A stretch of DNA of 64,000 bases, taken from NCBI RefSeq assembly GCF_045617425.1, contig NZ_JAZLIO010000018.1, positions 1-64,000 on the forward strand, in the 5' to 3' direction. A program made the position numbers and the translations under genes. Source of the stretch: Carnobacterium_B sp045617425 (GTDB lineage: Bacteria > Bacillota > Bacilli > Lactobacillales > Carnobacteriaceae). The notes under the pieces were generated by a model that did no database searches, was not told the DNA's origin, and saw nothing but the letters and a program-made list of their open reading frames with translations. Positions 45,937 through 53,434 of the stretch are shown here, in pieces. Position 1 is the first letter of the stretch. Each line of letters opens with the position of its first letter.

Positions 45937-45963
45937 TATATTTTTCATTACAAGAAAAAGCTA
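45935..45963 (-). promoter_or_regulatory. gntP operon promoter (-10 element)
   Basis: Minus-strand perfect -10 TATAAT at 45935-45940; the -35 region is weak (AGCTTT), so an activator is plausible. Confidence 0.55.
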
Positions 45964-45983
45964 TTGTCAGGTTAACAAACCTA

Positions 45984-46001
45984 ATTGTGCAAATGTACAA
46001 T
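45984..46001 (-). promoter_or_regulatory. candidate regulator (CdaR) operator
   Basis: 18-bp near-palindrome ATTGTGCA-AA-TGTACAAT with one mismatch between arms, about 45 bp upstream of the -10, where an activator would bind. Assignment to the nearby CdaR-type regulator is inference. Confidence 0.5.
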
Positions 46002-46151
46002 AGAACGAAATATTAGAATGTATAAATGTATTGTCCATATTAAATACTTATAGCAATACAAGATAATAGAAAAAAATATATACGAGAAGGAATAAATTTG
46101 GTAAAGTTGGTGGAGATATATTTATATAAACCAAGAAAAAGGAGTATGAAA

Positions 46152-47051
46152 ATGGGATATTTAATAGATTTTTTAAAAGGTATTATTATAGGAATAGCCA
46201 ACATTATTCCCGGTGTAAGTGGTGGAACGATGGCTGTCTCTTTAGATATTTATGATCGTTTAATTTCATCAATTAGTCATTTATTTAAAAATTGGAAAGA
46301 TAGTTTAAAAACATTAGTTCCTATATTAGTAGGGGCCGTTGTCGGAATAGTTGCGTTTACCTATACTATTGAGTTCTTATTGAGCTCATATACTTTGCCA
46401 ACTGCCTTGGCTTTTATAGGCTTAATTTTAGGTGGTATTCCAGGTTTATGGAAATCACTTCAAAATGGATTAAAGAAACAAACACAGACATTATCGATTA
46501 GTCACATTATTGCTTTTGTTCTCATGTTTTCATTAGTTGTTATTATACTCCCGTTACTTCAAGAATCAGGAACCTCTTTAACGGCCATTCAATTAGACCC
46601 ATTAAGTTTAATCAAGTTGTTCATAATTGGGATTATTGCATCAGCAACTATGGTCATTCCGGGAGTAAGCGGGTCGTTAATTTTAATGGTCTTAGGTTAT
46701 TATTATTTAATCATCAACACTATAACAATATTTATATCTGCTTTACGAACAGGAGATATGGAGTCTCTATTGCCTAACCTTATCCTTCTGTTTGTTTTTG
46801 GTTTAGGTATTTTGATTGGTATCTTTTTGATTAGTAAAGCGATAGAATTCTTATTTGAACATTATAGTTCAGTAACTTACAGTGGAATCTTAGGTTTAGT
46901 GATAGCTTCCCCATTTGCTATTTTGTACAATACAAATGCGCTAAATGATTTACAGACCTCGCAGGCATTGCCGTTCGCTTTAGTAGGTTTAGTACTATTG
47001 ATTATTTGTTATTATGGTATTTACCAATTGGGTAAAAACGAAGCCAGTTAA
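46152..47051 (+). CDS. popT: DUF368 family membrane protein (PopT-type undecaprenyl-phosphate translocase)
   Basis: 299 aa, about eight to nine membrane helices. Two copies of the family motif PGVSG (IIPGVSGGTM near residue 22, VIPGVSGSLIL in the middle) indicate an internal repeat. DUF368 proteins were recently identified as recyclers that flip undecaprenyl phosphate back to the cytosolic face. ATG at 46152 has AAAGGAG at 7 bp; a longer frame to 46098 lacks a ribosome site. Monocistronic. Confidence 0.85.
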   Translation: MGYLIDFLKGIIIGIANIIPGVSGGTMAVSLDIYDRLISSISHLFKNWKDSLKTLVPILVGAVVGIVAFTYTIEFLLSSYTLPTALAFIGLILGGIPGLWKSLQNGLKKQTQTLSISHIIAFVLMFSLVVIILPLLQESGTSLTAIQLDPLSLIKLFIIGIIASATMVIPGVSGSLILMVLGYYYLIINTITIFISALRTGDMESLLPNLILLFVFGLGILIGIFLISKAIEFLFEHYSSVTYSGILGLVIASPFAILYNTNALNDLQTSQALPFALVGLVLLIICYYGIYQLGKNEAS

Positions 47052-47128
47052 ATCTCCATTGTAATGTTAACATAAGTAGAAAAATATATTTTAGAACTGA
47101 ATATTTTATATCTCCTATTAAGTTAAAA

Positions 47129-47183
47129 GGAAGAATAAAAGAGGTTTGGACATATAATATGTCCAAACCTCTTTTATTCTTCC
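47129..47183. terminator. very long palindromic terminator after popT
   Basis: A 55-nt inverted repeat with 27-bp perfect arms around one central base (47156). The core AAAGAGGTTTGGACAT / ATGTCCAAACCTCTTT is flanked by U-rich sequence on both strands. It can terminate popT and anything arriving from the right. Confidence 0.75.
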
Positions 47184-47247
47184 ATACCCTTTATTCTCGT
47201 ACTTGATTAATTTTTTTACTAGTATTCACCTCAAAATATTAAGGACA

Positions 47248-47424
47248 TTAATTCACTATTACAGGTGTAAATGCAAGGTTGTATAAAGCTGATGAATCAA
47301 CACTACTAAATGGATGTTGTGCTCTGCTTGTAGTGAAATGAGTCCCATCTTCTTCAGTATAAAATAGGTCAATCATCGTAAAATCCAAAGGCAATCCCAT
47401 TAAATCTACTTCTTCCTTTACCTC
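47248..47424 (-). pseudogene. C-terminal remnant of an unidentified gene
   Basis: The minus strand stays open for 58 codons between TAA at 47425-47427 and TAA at 47248-47250. It reads as ordinary protein (for example DLMGLPLDFTMIDLFY, then SSALYNLAFTPVIVN at the end). The same frame continues past the upstream stop for another nine sensible codons (SLLSEFNEG), so the stop looks like a disabling mutation. There is no promoter, and the only Met is internal. I cannot name the family. Confidence 0.4.
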
Positions 47425-47507
47425 TTAGCCTTCGTTAAATTCACTTAAAAGGCTTTATTTTTTAATATGATCCTATTTATTAAATTTGTAGCAAGCAACT
47501 AACTTCT

Positions 47508-47972
47508 TTATTTATCAAGAGACTTAATAGAAAAATTGCCGCATTCCATTATCATCATTGCTTGTGAAAAAAAGATAATTTCATGTCTTAAGCGATCATT
47601 CTTTATTAAAGTTAATTCATCAAGGGACCATTCATCTAATCCTCGATTGAACAATATTTGTTGGGTTTCAGCTACTTTATTTCTAGAAACATCGAAGTCA
47701 AAAGAATATACTGTAACATCTTTCCATGATAACTCATATAACGTATTATCCCAGTATTCTATTCTAGCCGAAACGGTTACAATACTTTCTTGGGAATCAT
47801 TAGTTACTTCAGAATCGTAGTCATTTGATACCGTTATTTCACGGATTAAACTATCATGAAATGATGTGTTTAATAAAAAGTTATAAGTATTAGTATCGAG
47901 TACGTTATCTAAAAATCTCAAATTATTCCTATAGCCTTCAATATCGTGTTTTTCTTCAGTAAAGTATTTCAT
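47508..47972 (-). CDS. hypothetical protein, possibly immunity-type (DUF4085-like)
   Basis: 154 aa soluble, acidic protein starting MKYFTEEKHD. A FHDSLIREI motif is followed by a beta-rich stretch with aromatic residues (ARIEYWDNTLYELSW). HDS/HDA motifs of this kind are common in small toxin-immunity or DUF4085-like proteins of Firmicutes; that assignment is tentative. SD AGGAG upstream. It lies beside a decayed gene fragment and an IS-end-like repeat. Confidence 0.65.
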   Translation of the reverse strand: MKYFTEEKHDIEGYRNNLRFLDNVLDTNTYNFLLNTSFHDSLIREITVSNDYDSEVTNDSQESIVTVSARIEYWDNTLYELSWKDVTVYSFDFDVSRNKVAETQQILFNRGLDEWSLDELTLIKNDRLRHEIIFFSQAMMIMECGNFSIKSLDK

Positions 47973-48016
47973 AAAGTTTCTCCTCTCATAAATGAATAAT
48001 AAATTGCTCTCATTTA

Positions 48017-48066
48017 TTATCCCTAATTTTGATTGGAAAGTAACGCACCCAGCTGTTTACATCTAA
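48017..48066. repeat. dispersed end-like repeat, copy A (partial)
   Basis: Contains TTGGAAAGTAACGCACC then GTTTACATCTA. Related to copies B (55835-55912) and C (60060-60126) in sequence and order, but lacks the second TAGTTTACAT unit. Confidence 0.65.
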
Positions 48067-48329
48067 TAAAAAATAGGTCGTTTAAGTCTGTTTTTCTAAT
48101 TTTTTAAAATAAGAGGCTACTTAAAGTTTTAGCTTTCATCAATTTACAGTAATAGATATGTTATTATGAGACTAGCAGTTATTGTATTCAAATGAAAATT
48201 CAACTGTGTTTACATTATTAATGATCAGTAACGTTTCTTTATTGGTTATTTTCAATTCCTTGTAAATTTCAATCTTATCTAACAACTTAAATAGATTAAA
48301 CAGACCTACAAGAAGGAGATTATTTTTTT
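48067..48329. other. intergenic region before the second AI-2E permease
   Basis: AT-rich, with an extended -10 (TG-T-TATTAT, box at 48162-48167) that could start transcription of the permease. The SD AAGGAG lies about 11 bp before ATG. I see no other gene. Confidence 0.4.
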
Positions 48330-49415
48330 ATGAAACATCTTAAACATTCAAAATTGTTATTATGGACACTGTGGGTATTAGCAATGGTGCTAATTATTTA
48401 CTATGCAACTAAGATCAGTTTTGTTTTCAAACCACTATTTGTCCTATTTTCGACACTTTTTATTCCTGTTTTAAGCGCTGGATTTTTATTCTACTTGTTA
48501 AACCCTTTGATTAATGTAATGCAAAAATTAAAAATCAAGCGCAGCTATGCGATTATTTTAGTTATGTTCCTATTTCTTAGCGGAGCTACTATTTTTATTA
48601 TTAAAACTTTTCCCGTCCTGATGAATCAGCTATCCGATTTAGTTGCTAATAGTCCTGCTATTCTCTCAGATATTGAGGTTCAAACGAAAGATATAGCATT
48701 ATTCTCTACCTTTAATAATGTTGATTTAGAAGAAACTTTAAATCAGCTAAACCTTTCACTTGATGCATTTTCCAAAACTATTTTATCTAGTTTCACTACT
48801 AGTATTAGTTCTATCATTGGAGCTATTGCTAATTTAACAGTTGTATTAATCACGGTGCCAATTGTTCTGTTTTATATGTTCCATGATGGTGAAAAATTAC
48901 AATTGGCTGTGACTCATTTATTTCCCAACAAATATCAAAAACATGTCTTTGAATTGCTTCATCAGACCAACCTTGTGATTACTGCTTACATCAGTGGAAA
49001 AGGCTTAGCAAGCATCGTTGTTGCTGTTTTGATATACTTTGGCTTTTTAATAATTGGGTTACCTTACACCTTATTATTGGCAATTGTTAATGGATTTACT
49101 AATCTTATCCCTTATATCGGCCCTTTCATTGGCGCTGTACCAGCCATTATAGTCGCCTTAACGATCTCTCCCACAACTGCTTTATTAGTCGCCTTAATTG
49201 TATTAGTCGTTCAACAACTTGATGCTAACTTTCTGACACCTAAATTTGTTGGAAAATCATTAGCTATTCATCCCCTAACAATTATTATCATTTTATTAGT
49301 AGCCGGGAAAATGCTTGGCATTATAGGTATTATTTTTGGAGTTCCTGCTTTTGCTGTGATTAAAACAATAGTTGTTTATATTAAAAATAATCGAATGACT
49401 GAAGAAGAACACTAA
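48330..49415 (+). CDS. AI-2E family transporter (second copy)
   Basis: 361 aa membrane protein with the same helix pattern as the protein at 543-1724 and shared stretches (FKPLFVLFSTL, FYLLNPLINVMQKLKIKRSYAIIL, LIPYIGPFIGAVPAIIVA, LAIHPLTIIIILLV), so the two are paralogues. The N-terminal third is similar but distinct, so they are not recent duplicates. Substrate unknown. Transcribed alone on the plus strand with a shared terminator after it. Confidence 0.85.
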   Translation: MKHLKHSKLLLWTLWVLAMVLIIYYATKISFVFKPLFVLFSTLFIPVLSAGFLFYLLNPLINVMQKLKIKRSYAIILVMFLFLSGATIFIIKTFPVLMNQLSDLVANSPAILSDIEVQTKDIALFSTFNNVDLEETLNQLNLSLDAFSKTILSSFTTSISSIIGAIANLTVVLITVPIVLFYMFHDGEKLQLAVTHLFPNKYQKHVFELLHQTNLVITAYISGKGLASIVVAVLIYFGFLIIGLPYTLLLAIVNGFTNLIPYIGPFIGAVPAIIVALTISPTTALLVALIVLVVQQLDANFLTPKFVGKSLAIHPLTIIIILLVAGKMLGIIGIIFGVPAFAVIKTIVVYIKNNRMTEEEH

Positions 49416-49540
49416 TAATAGAATTCCTCTTATATACAAAGACCGTAGTTCCTGCTTCATTAATTCTAGGCATAGGCATACTATTAGTAATTTTATTAGA
49501 ACAAATAAAAAATTTATTACTACATGTTTTTTTATATTTA

Positions 49541-49592
49541 AAAACACCTTATAAATGACCTACTTTAGCAGGCCATCTATAAGGTGTTTTGT
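49541..49592. terminator. bidirectional terminator between convergent genes
   Basis: Stem AAAACACCTTATA / TATAAGGTGTTTT with further inner pairs (CCT/AGG) and T tracts on both sides. It separates the AI-2E gene and the formylglutathione hydrolase gene. Confidence 0.8.
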
Positions 49593-49684
49593 ATTTACCC
49601 TTTACATTGAGTCAGTCTATCAATATTTAAATAATTTAGTTATAGTAAATAAATTCAACCAATGTATACTCATTAGTCAGTTCT

Positions 49685-50518
49685 TTATTTTTTCAACTCA
49701 TTTATATGAAACTGAATATGTTCTTCTATAAATGTCGCGATTGTAAAGTAACTATGATCATATCCTTTTTCTGACTGATAAAACACAGGTTTATCTCCTG
49801 CTGCTTTTAAAAATTCACTTTCTTGCAATTGAACAGCATAAAAATTATCAGATGTCCCTTGTGTGATTAAGATAGGAGGCACTTTCTCTGCTTGTTCAAT
49901 CAAACTTGTAGAATCCCATTCTTGCCATGAAGATTCATCTGAACCTAGATAAGCTGTAAATGCTTTTTTTCCCCAGGGTACTTGTGTGGGATTCAAAATT
50001 GGTGCGAATGCTGAAATAGAAACAAATCTTTCCGGTTCTTTTAATCCCATCATAATTGCTCCGTGACCACCCATTGAGTGTCCCATAATACTTTCTTTTC
50101 CCGAAAAATGTGGAATCAAACTATGCACTATCTGAGGAAGTTCTTCTGTTAGATACGTATACATTTGATAATTCTCGGCCCATGGCTCTTCTGTTGCATT
50201 TAGATAAAAGCTTGCGCCTTTACCTAAATCCCATCCTTCATCATCTGATACTTTATCTCCTCTTGGAGAAGTATCCGGGATGATCACGGCTACTGATTGA
50301 TCTGCAGCAGCTTTTTGAAAACCACTCTTTTGACTAAAATTATCATCCGTACATGTCAATCCCGATAACCACCAAATAAGCGACAGTTCCTTTTCTTTAA
50401 ATGATGGTGGCAAATAAAGACTAAACACCATCTCACAGTTTAATACTTTTGAAAAATGGCGGTATTTACGTTGCTCTCCTTGAAAAGAAAGATGCATTTC
50501 GAGCTGTTCAACAACCAT
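49685..50518 (-). CDS. frmB: S-formylglutathione hydrolase (esterase D family)
   Basis: 277 aa alpha/beta hydrolase. The catalytic Ser is in GHSMGGHGA, the Asp lies in the TSDNFYA region, and the His is in GYDHSYF. LSGLTCTDDNFSQKSGFQ is a strong family signature. It hydrolyses S-formylglutathione to formate and glutathione, the second step of formaldehyde detoxification. ATG at 50518 has GAGGAG at about 8 bp and lies 4 bp past the dehydrogenase stop, so the two are one transcript. Confidence 0.93.
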   Translation of the reverse strand: MVVEQLEMHLSFQGEQRKYRHFSKVLNCEMVFSLYLPPSFKEKELSLIWWLSGLTCTDDNFSQKSGFQKAAADQSVAVIIPDTSPRGDKVSDDEGWDLGKGASFYLNATEEPWAENYQMYTYLTEELPQIVHSLIPHFSGKESIMGHSMGGHGAIMMGLKEPERFVSISAFAPILNPTQVPWGKKAFTAYLGSDESSWQEWDSTSLIEQAEKVPPILITQGTSDNFYAVQLQESEFLKAAGDKPVFYQSEKGYDHSYFTIATFIEEHIQFHINELKK

Positions 50519-50522
50519 TTGA

Positions 50523-51638
50523 TCACTCCTCATAAGTTAAAATAGTACGAATGGATTCACCTTTGTGCAATAAATCAAACGCTTCATTAATATCTTTGAA
50601 TGGTAAGTGATGTGTAATAAATGAATCTAAATCAATTTCACCGTCCATGTATTCTTGAACCATTCCTGGCAATTCTGTACGTCCTTTTACTCCGCCAAAT
50701 GCTGATCCGCGCCATACACGACCCGTTACTAATTGGAAAGGACGTGTATGGATTTCTTTCCCAGCACCAGCGACACCAATGATAATACTTTCTCCCCATC
50801 CTTTGTGACAGGCTTCAAGTGCTGATTTCATTACTTCTACGTTACCAATACATTCAAAACTGTAATCGACACCGCCATTTGTCATTTCTACGATGACTTC
50901 TTGGATTGGTTGATCATAATCAGCTGGATTAACAAAATCAGTCGCTCCCATTTGTTTAGCTAATTCCCATTTATCAGGATTTAAATCGACAGCGATAATG
51001 CGTTTCGCATTGGCTTTCTTTAACCCTTGAATAACGGCTAAACCAATTGCTCCTAGACCAAATACTGCTGTTGTAGCACCTTTTTCGACTTTTGCCGTAT
51101 GTTTCACAGCTCCCAAACCAGTAGTGACTCCACAACCAAATAAACAAACTTTGTCTAAAGGAGCGTCTTCATCAACTTTTACTAAGTTGATTTCATTGAC
51201 TACTGTATATTCACTGAATGTACTTGTTCCCATATAGTGATAGATGGGTTCTCCATTGTACGAGAATCTAGTTGTTCCATCAGGCATTAAACCTTTTCCT
51301 TGAGTCTCACGAACTGCACTACATAAATTCGTTTTACCAGAAAGACAGAACTCACATTTCCCGCATTCTGGTGTATATAAAGGAATGACATGATCTCCTG
51401 ATTTTACAGAAGTTACTCCTTTACCCACGGATACAACTACTCCAGCTCCCTCATGTCCTAAAACAGCTGGGAAAATCCCCTCTGGGTCTTCTCCTGATAA
51501 CGTAAATGCATCGGTGTGACAAACGGATGTGTACAATATTTTCACTAATACTTCATTTTCTTTTGGCTCTTCTACATCAATCTCAACAATTTTAAGTGGC
51601 TCATTTGGTCCAAATGCTACTGCTGCTCTACTTTTCAT
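50523..51638 (-). CDS. frmA: class III alcohol dehydrogenase / S-(hydroxymethyl)glutathione dehydrogenase
   Basis: 371 aa zinc dehydrogenase. Catalytic zinc residues are in SVCHTDAF and GHEGAG; structural zinc is held by CGKCEFCLSGKTNLC. The NAD-binding loop reads FGLGAIGLAVIQG, and the GCGVTTGLGAV segment is typical of class III. It oxidises the formaldehyde-glutathione adduct. ATG at 51638 follows AAGGGA. It forms an operon with frmB and is divergent from an HxlR-type regulator. The cell must have glutathione or a similar thiol. Confidence 0.94.
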   Translation of the reverse strand: MKSRAAVAFGPNEPLKIVEIDVEEPKENEVLVKILYTSVCHTDAFTLSGEDPEGIFPAVLGHEGAGVVVSVGKGVTSVKSGDHVIPLYTPECGKCEFCLSGKTNLCSAVRETQGKGLMPDGTTRFSYNGEPIYHYMGTSTFSEYTVVNEINLVKVDEDAPLDKVCLFGCGVTTGLGAVKHTAKVEKGATTAVFGLGAIGLAVIQGLKKANAKRIIAVDLNPDKWELAKQMGATDFVNPADYDQPIQEVIVEMTNGGVDYSFECIGNVEVMKSALEACHKGWGESIIIGVAGAGKEIHTRPFQLVTGRVWRGSAFGGVKGRTELPGMVQEYMDGEIDLDSFITHHLPFKDINEAFDLLHKGESIRTILTYEE

Positions 51639-51747
51639 AATTTCCCTTCTTTCTTTCAAGCTATTCTTTCTTGTAAACCTATTGTAGTGTATAATGAATA
51701 AAAAGTTAATACTGATATTTTTGTCACTATGAAAATCAAGCTACTTA

Positions 51748-52107
51748 TTGAGAAAGAAGTTGTTTAAACTGATCAATTATAAAGAAAAAGAATTTTACAC
51801 AAGTAAAGATTTAGCTCTTTCTGTTATTGGCGGGCGCTGGAAAATCGCGATTATTTGGGCTTTACTTAAAAAATCTCCTTTACGTTTGAGCGAACTACAA
51901 AGACAATTTCCAGATATTAACCAGAGAACATTAATTCGACAACTAAGAGAACTGGAAGAAGATAACATTATTCAACGGACCATTTATCCAGTAGTCCCTC
52001 CCAAAGTTGATTATACATTAACGGCTCTTGGATTAAGCTTAGAACCGGTTGTAACAGCTATATGTGATTGGGGAGATATATTCCATCAGTCTTTAGGATC
52101 TAATTAA
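51748..52107 (+). CDS. HxlR family transcriptional regulator
   Basis: 119 aa winged-helix protein with the HxlR/YodB signature LSVIGGRWKIAIIWALL, LRLSELQRQFPDINQRTLIRQLRELEEDNII and VDYTLTALG. It is divergent from the formaldehyde genes by about 110 bp and probably controls them. Most characterised members sense through a Cys near the N-terminus; here the only Cys is at about position 106. The start is TTG at 51748; the ribosome site is poor, so a nearby downstream TTG is possible. Confidence 0.87.
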   Translation: MRKKLFKLINYKEKEFYTSKDLALSVIGGRWKIAIIWALLKKSPLRLSELQRQFPDINQRTLIRQLRELEEDNIIQRTIYPVVPPKVDYTLTALGLSLEPVVTAICDWGDIFHQSLGSN

Positions 52108-52283
52108 AATTGTTGTTCTATTAATAATTTTTATGTAAATTAAGCAAATCAACTAATAAATATTAGTTGATCCTATAAAAGGTTAACTGGTGTTAAGTTT
52201 TTATGTATTTTTTTATAGACCACAAAAAAATTTTAAGAATAGCTAACTATTTTTTGTTTAGTTTGGAATAATTTATTCGTTAA
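52108..52283. other. intergenic region after hxlR-type gene
   Basis: Low-complexity AT-rich sequence with a run of A-tracts. I see no gene or structured RNA until the terminator at 52284. Confidence 0.4.
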
Positions 52284-52313
52284 AAAAAGACTACAATATC
52301 TGTAGTCTTTTTG
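52284..52313. terminator. terminator hairpin between convergent genes
   Basis: Perfect 11-bp stem AAAAGACTACA / TGTAGTCTTTT with a 5-nt loop, A-run before and T-run after. Bidirectional. Confidence 0.75.
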
Positions 52314-52429
52314 TTGATATTTTTATTTATTAATTCCAAATTTTTGGAACAATTAAAAAAATTCAATCTAAAATCTATCAAGATATCACAACTAGACCTT
52401 ATATTAACTATGAATAGAACCTGTTAAGT

Positions 52430-52693
52430 CTATGTCCATTCATCATATTTGTCTAGCTCTTTTTCAAATTTCTTCATTTCTTTATCATCATATTTTTCAT
52501 ACTTATTTACATCATGCAATATTTTTTTAATATCATGAATCGCTTTTTTTTCGTAATACCATTTTTTTAATCTATGTTTCTTCTTAGTATCTTCACCCAA
52601 AGCGTCTACTGTCATTAGATTTTCATCTAATTCCTCAATTACAGTTACTAGATTTTCCAAAACATGTTCCTTCTTTTGTTCTAAGTCAGCCAT
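52430..52693 (-). CDS. hypothetical small charged helical protein
   Basis: 87 aa, very rich in Lys, Glu and Asp, with no transmembrane segment and a long predicted helix/coiled coil (ADLEQKKEHVLENLVTVIEEL, then KKILHDVNKYEKYDDKEM). The strong SD (AGGAGGTGAT) sets ATG at 52693. I do not recognise the family. Flanked by a terminator on one side and a broken gene upstream on the same strand. Confidence 0.7.
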   Translation of the reverse strand: MADLEQKKEHVLENLVTVIEELDENLMTVDALGEDTKKKHRLKKWYYEKKAIHDIKKILHDVNKYEKYDDKEMKKFEKELDKYDEWT

Positions 52694-52905
52694 ATTTATC
52701 ACCTCCTCTAGTCTGATGGTGCTATTTTACAACTTATTTTAAAATTTTTAAAGCGATAACCCTTCAATTTATCGATCTCCTTTTATAACTCTATTTTTTC
52801 ACAATACAATCCCTTGTATCATAGCACATGAGACAAATTAGAGATTTGTATTTATTTTTATATAGAAGACCTAAAAAAAGATTCTATTATATTAAAAAAA
52901 TTTAT

Positions 52906-53110
52906 CTAATCCAGCCCTTCATCAAAATATTGGAATGCTTCCGTAGAAACTTTATAGAGGGAATACCCTTCACAAAAAAAACTCCAACAGTTCAAGAAAA
53001 TCTATAAAATTATTGTCTGCTAACGAAACATCGTATCTAAGGTATCCTCTGGTCATTCCTGCTAAATCAATGAACAGTTTAACTTCACCACCTAGGTCAA
53101 GTATATTTAT
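52906..53110 (-). pseudogene. frameshifted remnant of an unidentified gene
   Basis: Minus-strand coding in two frames joined at a run of eight A on the plus strand (52974-52981). Frame one reads LDLGGEVKLFIDLAGM ... FIDFLELLEFF; after the run, frame two gives EGYSLYKVSTEAFQYFDEG and ends at TAG (52906-52908). One fewer base in the homopolymer restores a single frame. A TAG at 53111-53113 blocks the start. Family not recognised. Confidence 0.5.
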
Positions 53111-53143
53111 CTATTACACAGTCCCCAAGTATCATTGTAAGTT

Positions 53144-53326
53144 TTACTGAAGAAGACTTTTAGTCTTTAATTGGTTTAAAAGTTCCTGACTACCTAAATT
53201 TTGTCTATTATCCGCATAGTATTGAGCCCTTAAAATTTGTCTCTCTAACCATTTAGACTGTTGTTTAAGCAGAGTGCGTTCTTTGAAAAATAATGAGTTG
53301 TTTTCAGTGAGCAAATAATATGACAT
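53144..53326 (-). CDS. small hypothetical protein or remnant
   Basis: 60 codons, helical, rich in Lys, Gln and Leu (SLFFKERTLLKQQSKWLERQ). No ribosome site precedes the Met, so this may be the tail of a larger lost gene. It lies upstream on the same strand of the frameshifted remnant. Not recognised. Confidence 0.3.
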   Translation of the reverse strand: MSYYLLTENNSLFFKERTLLKQQSKWLERQILRAQYYADNRQNLGSQELLNQLKTKSLLQ

Positions 53327-53434
53327 AAAACAAATAACATAGTAAACTAATGAATACTAATAGACGTAATCTGCTCTGCAAAAAATAAGACTTATCAGAT
53401 TATGTACACCATCACTGGAGGAGTCACGATCATT

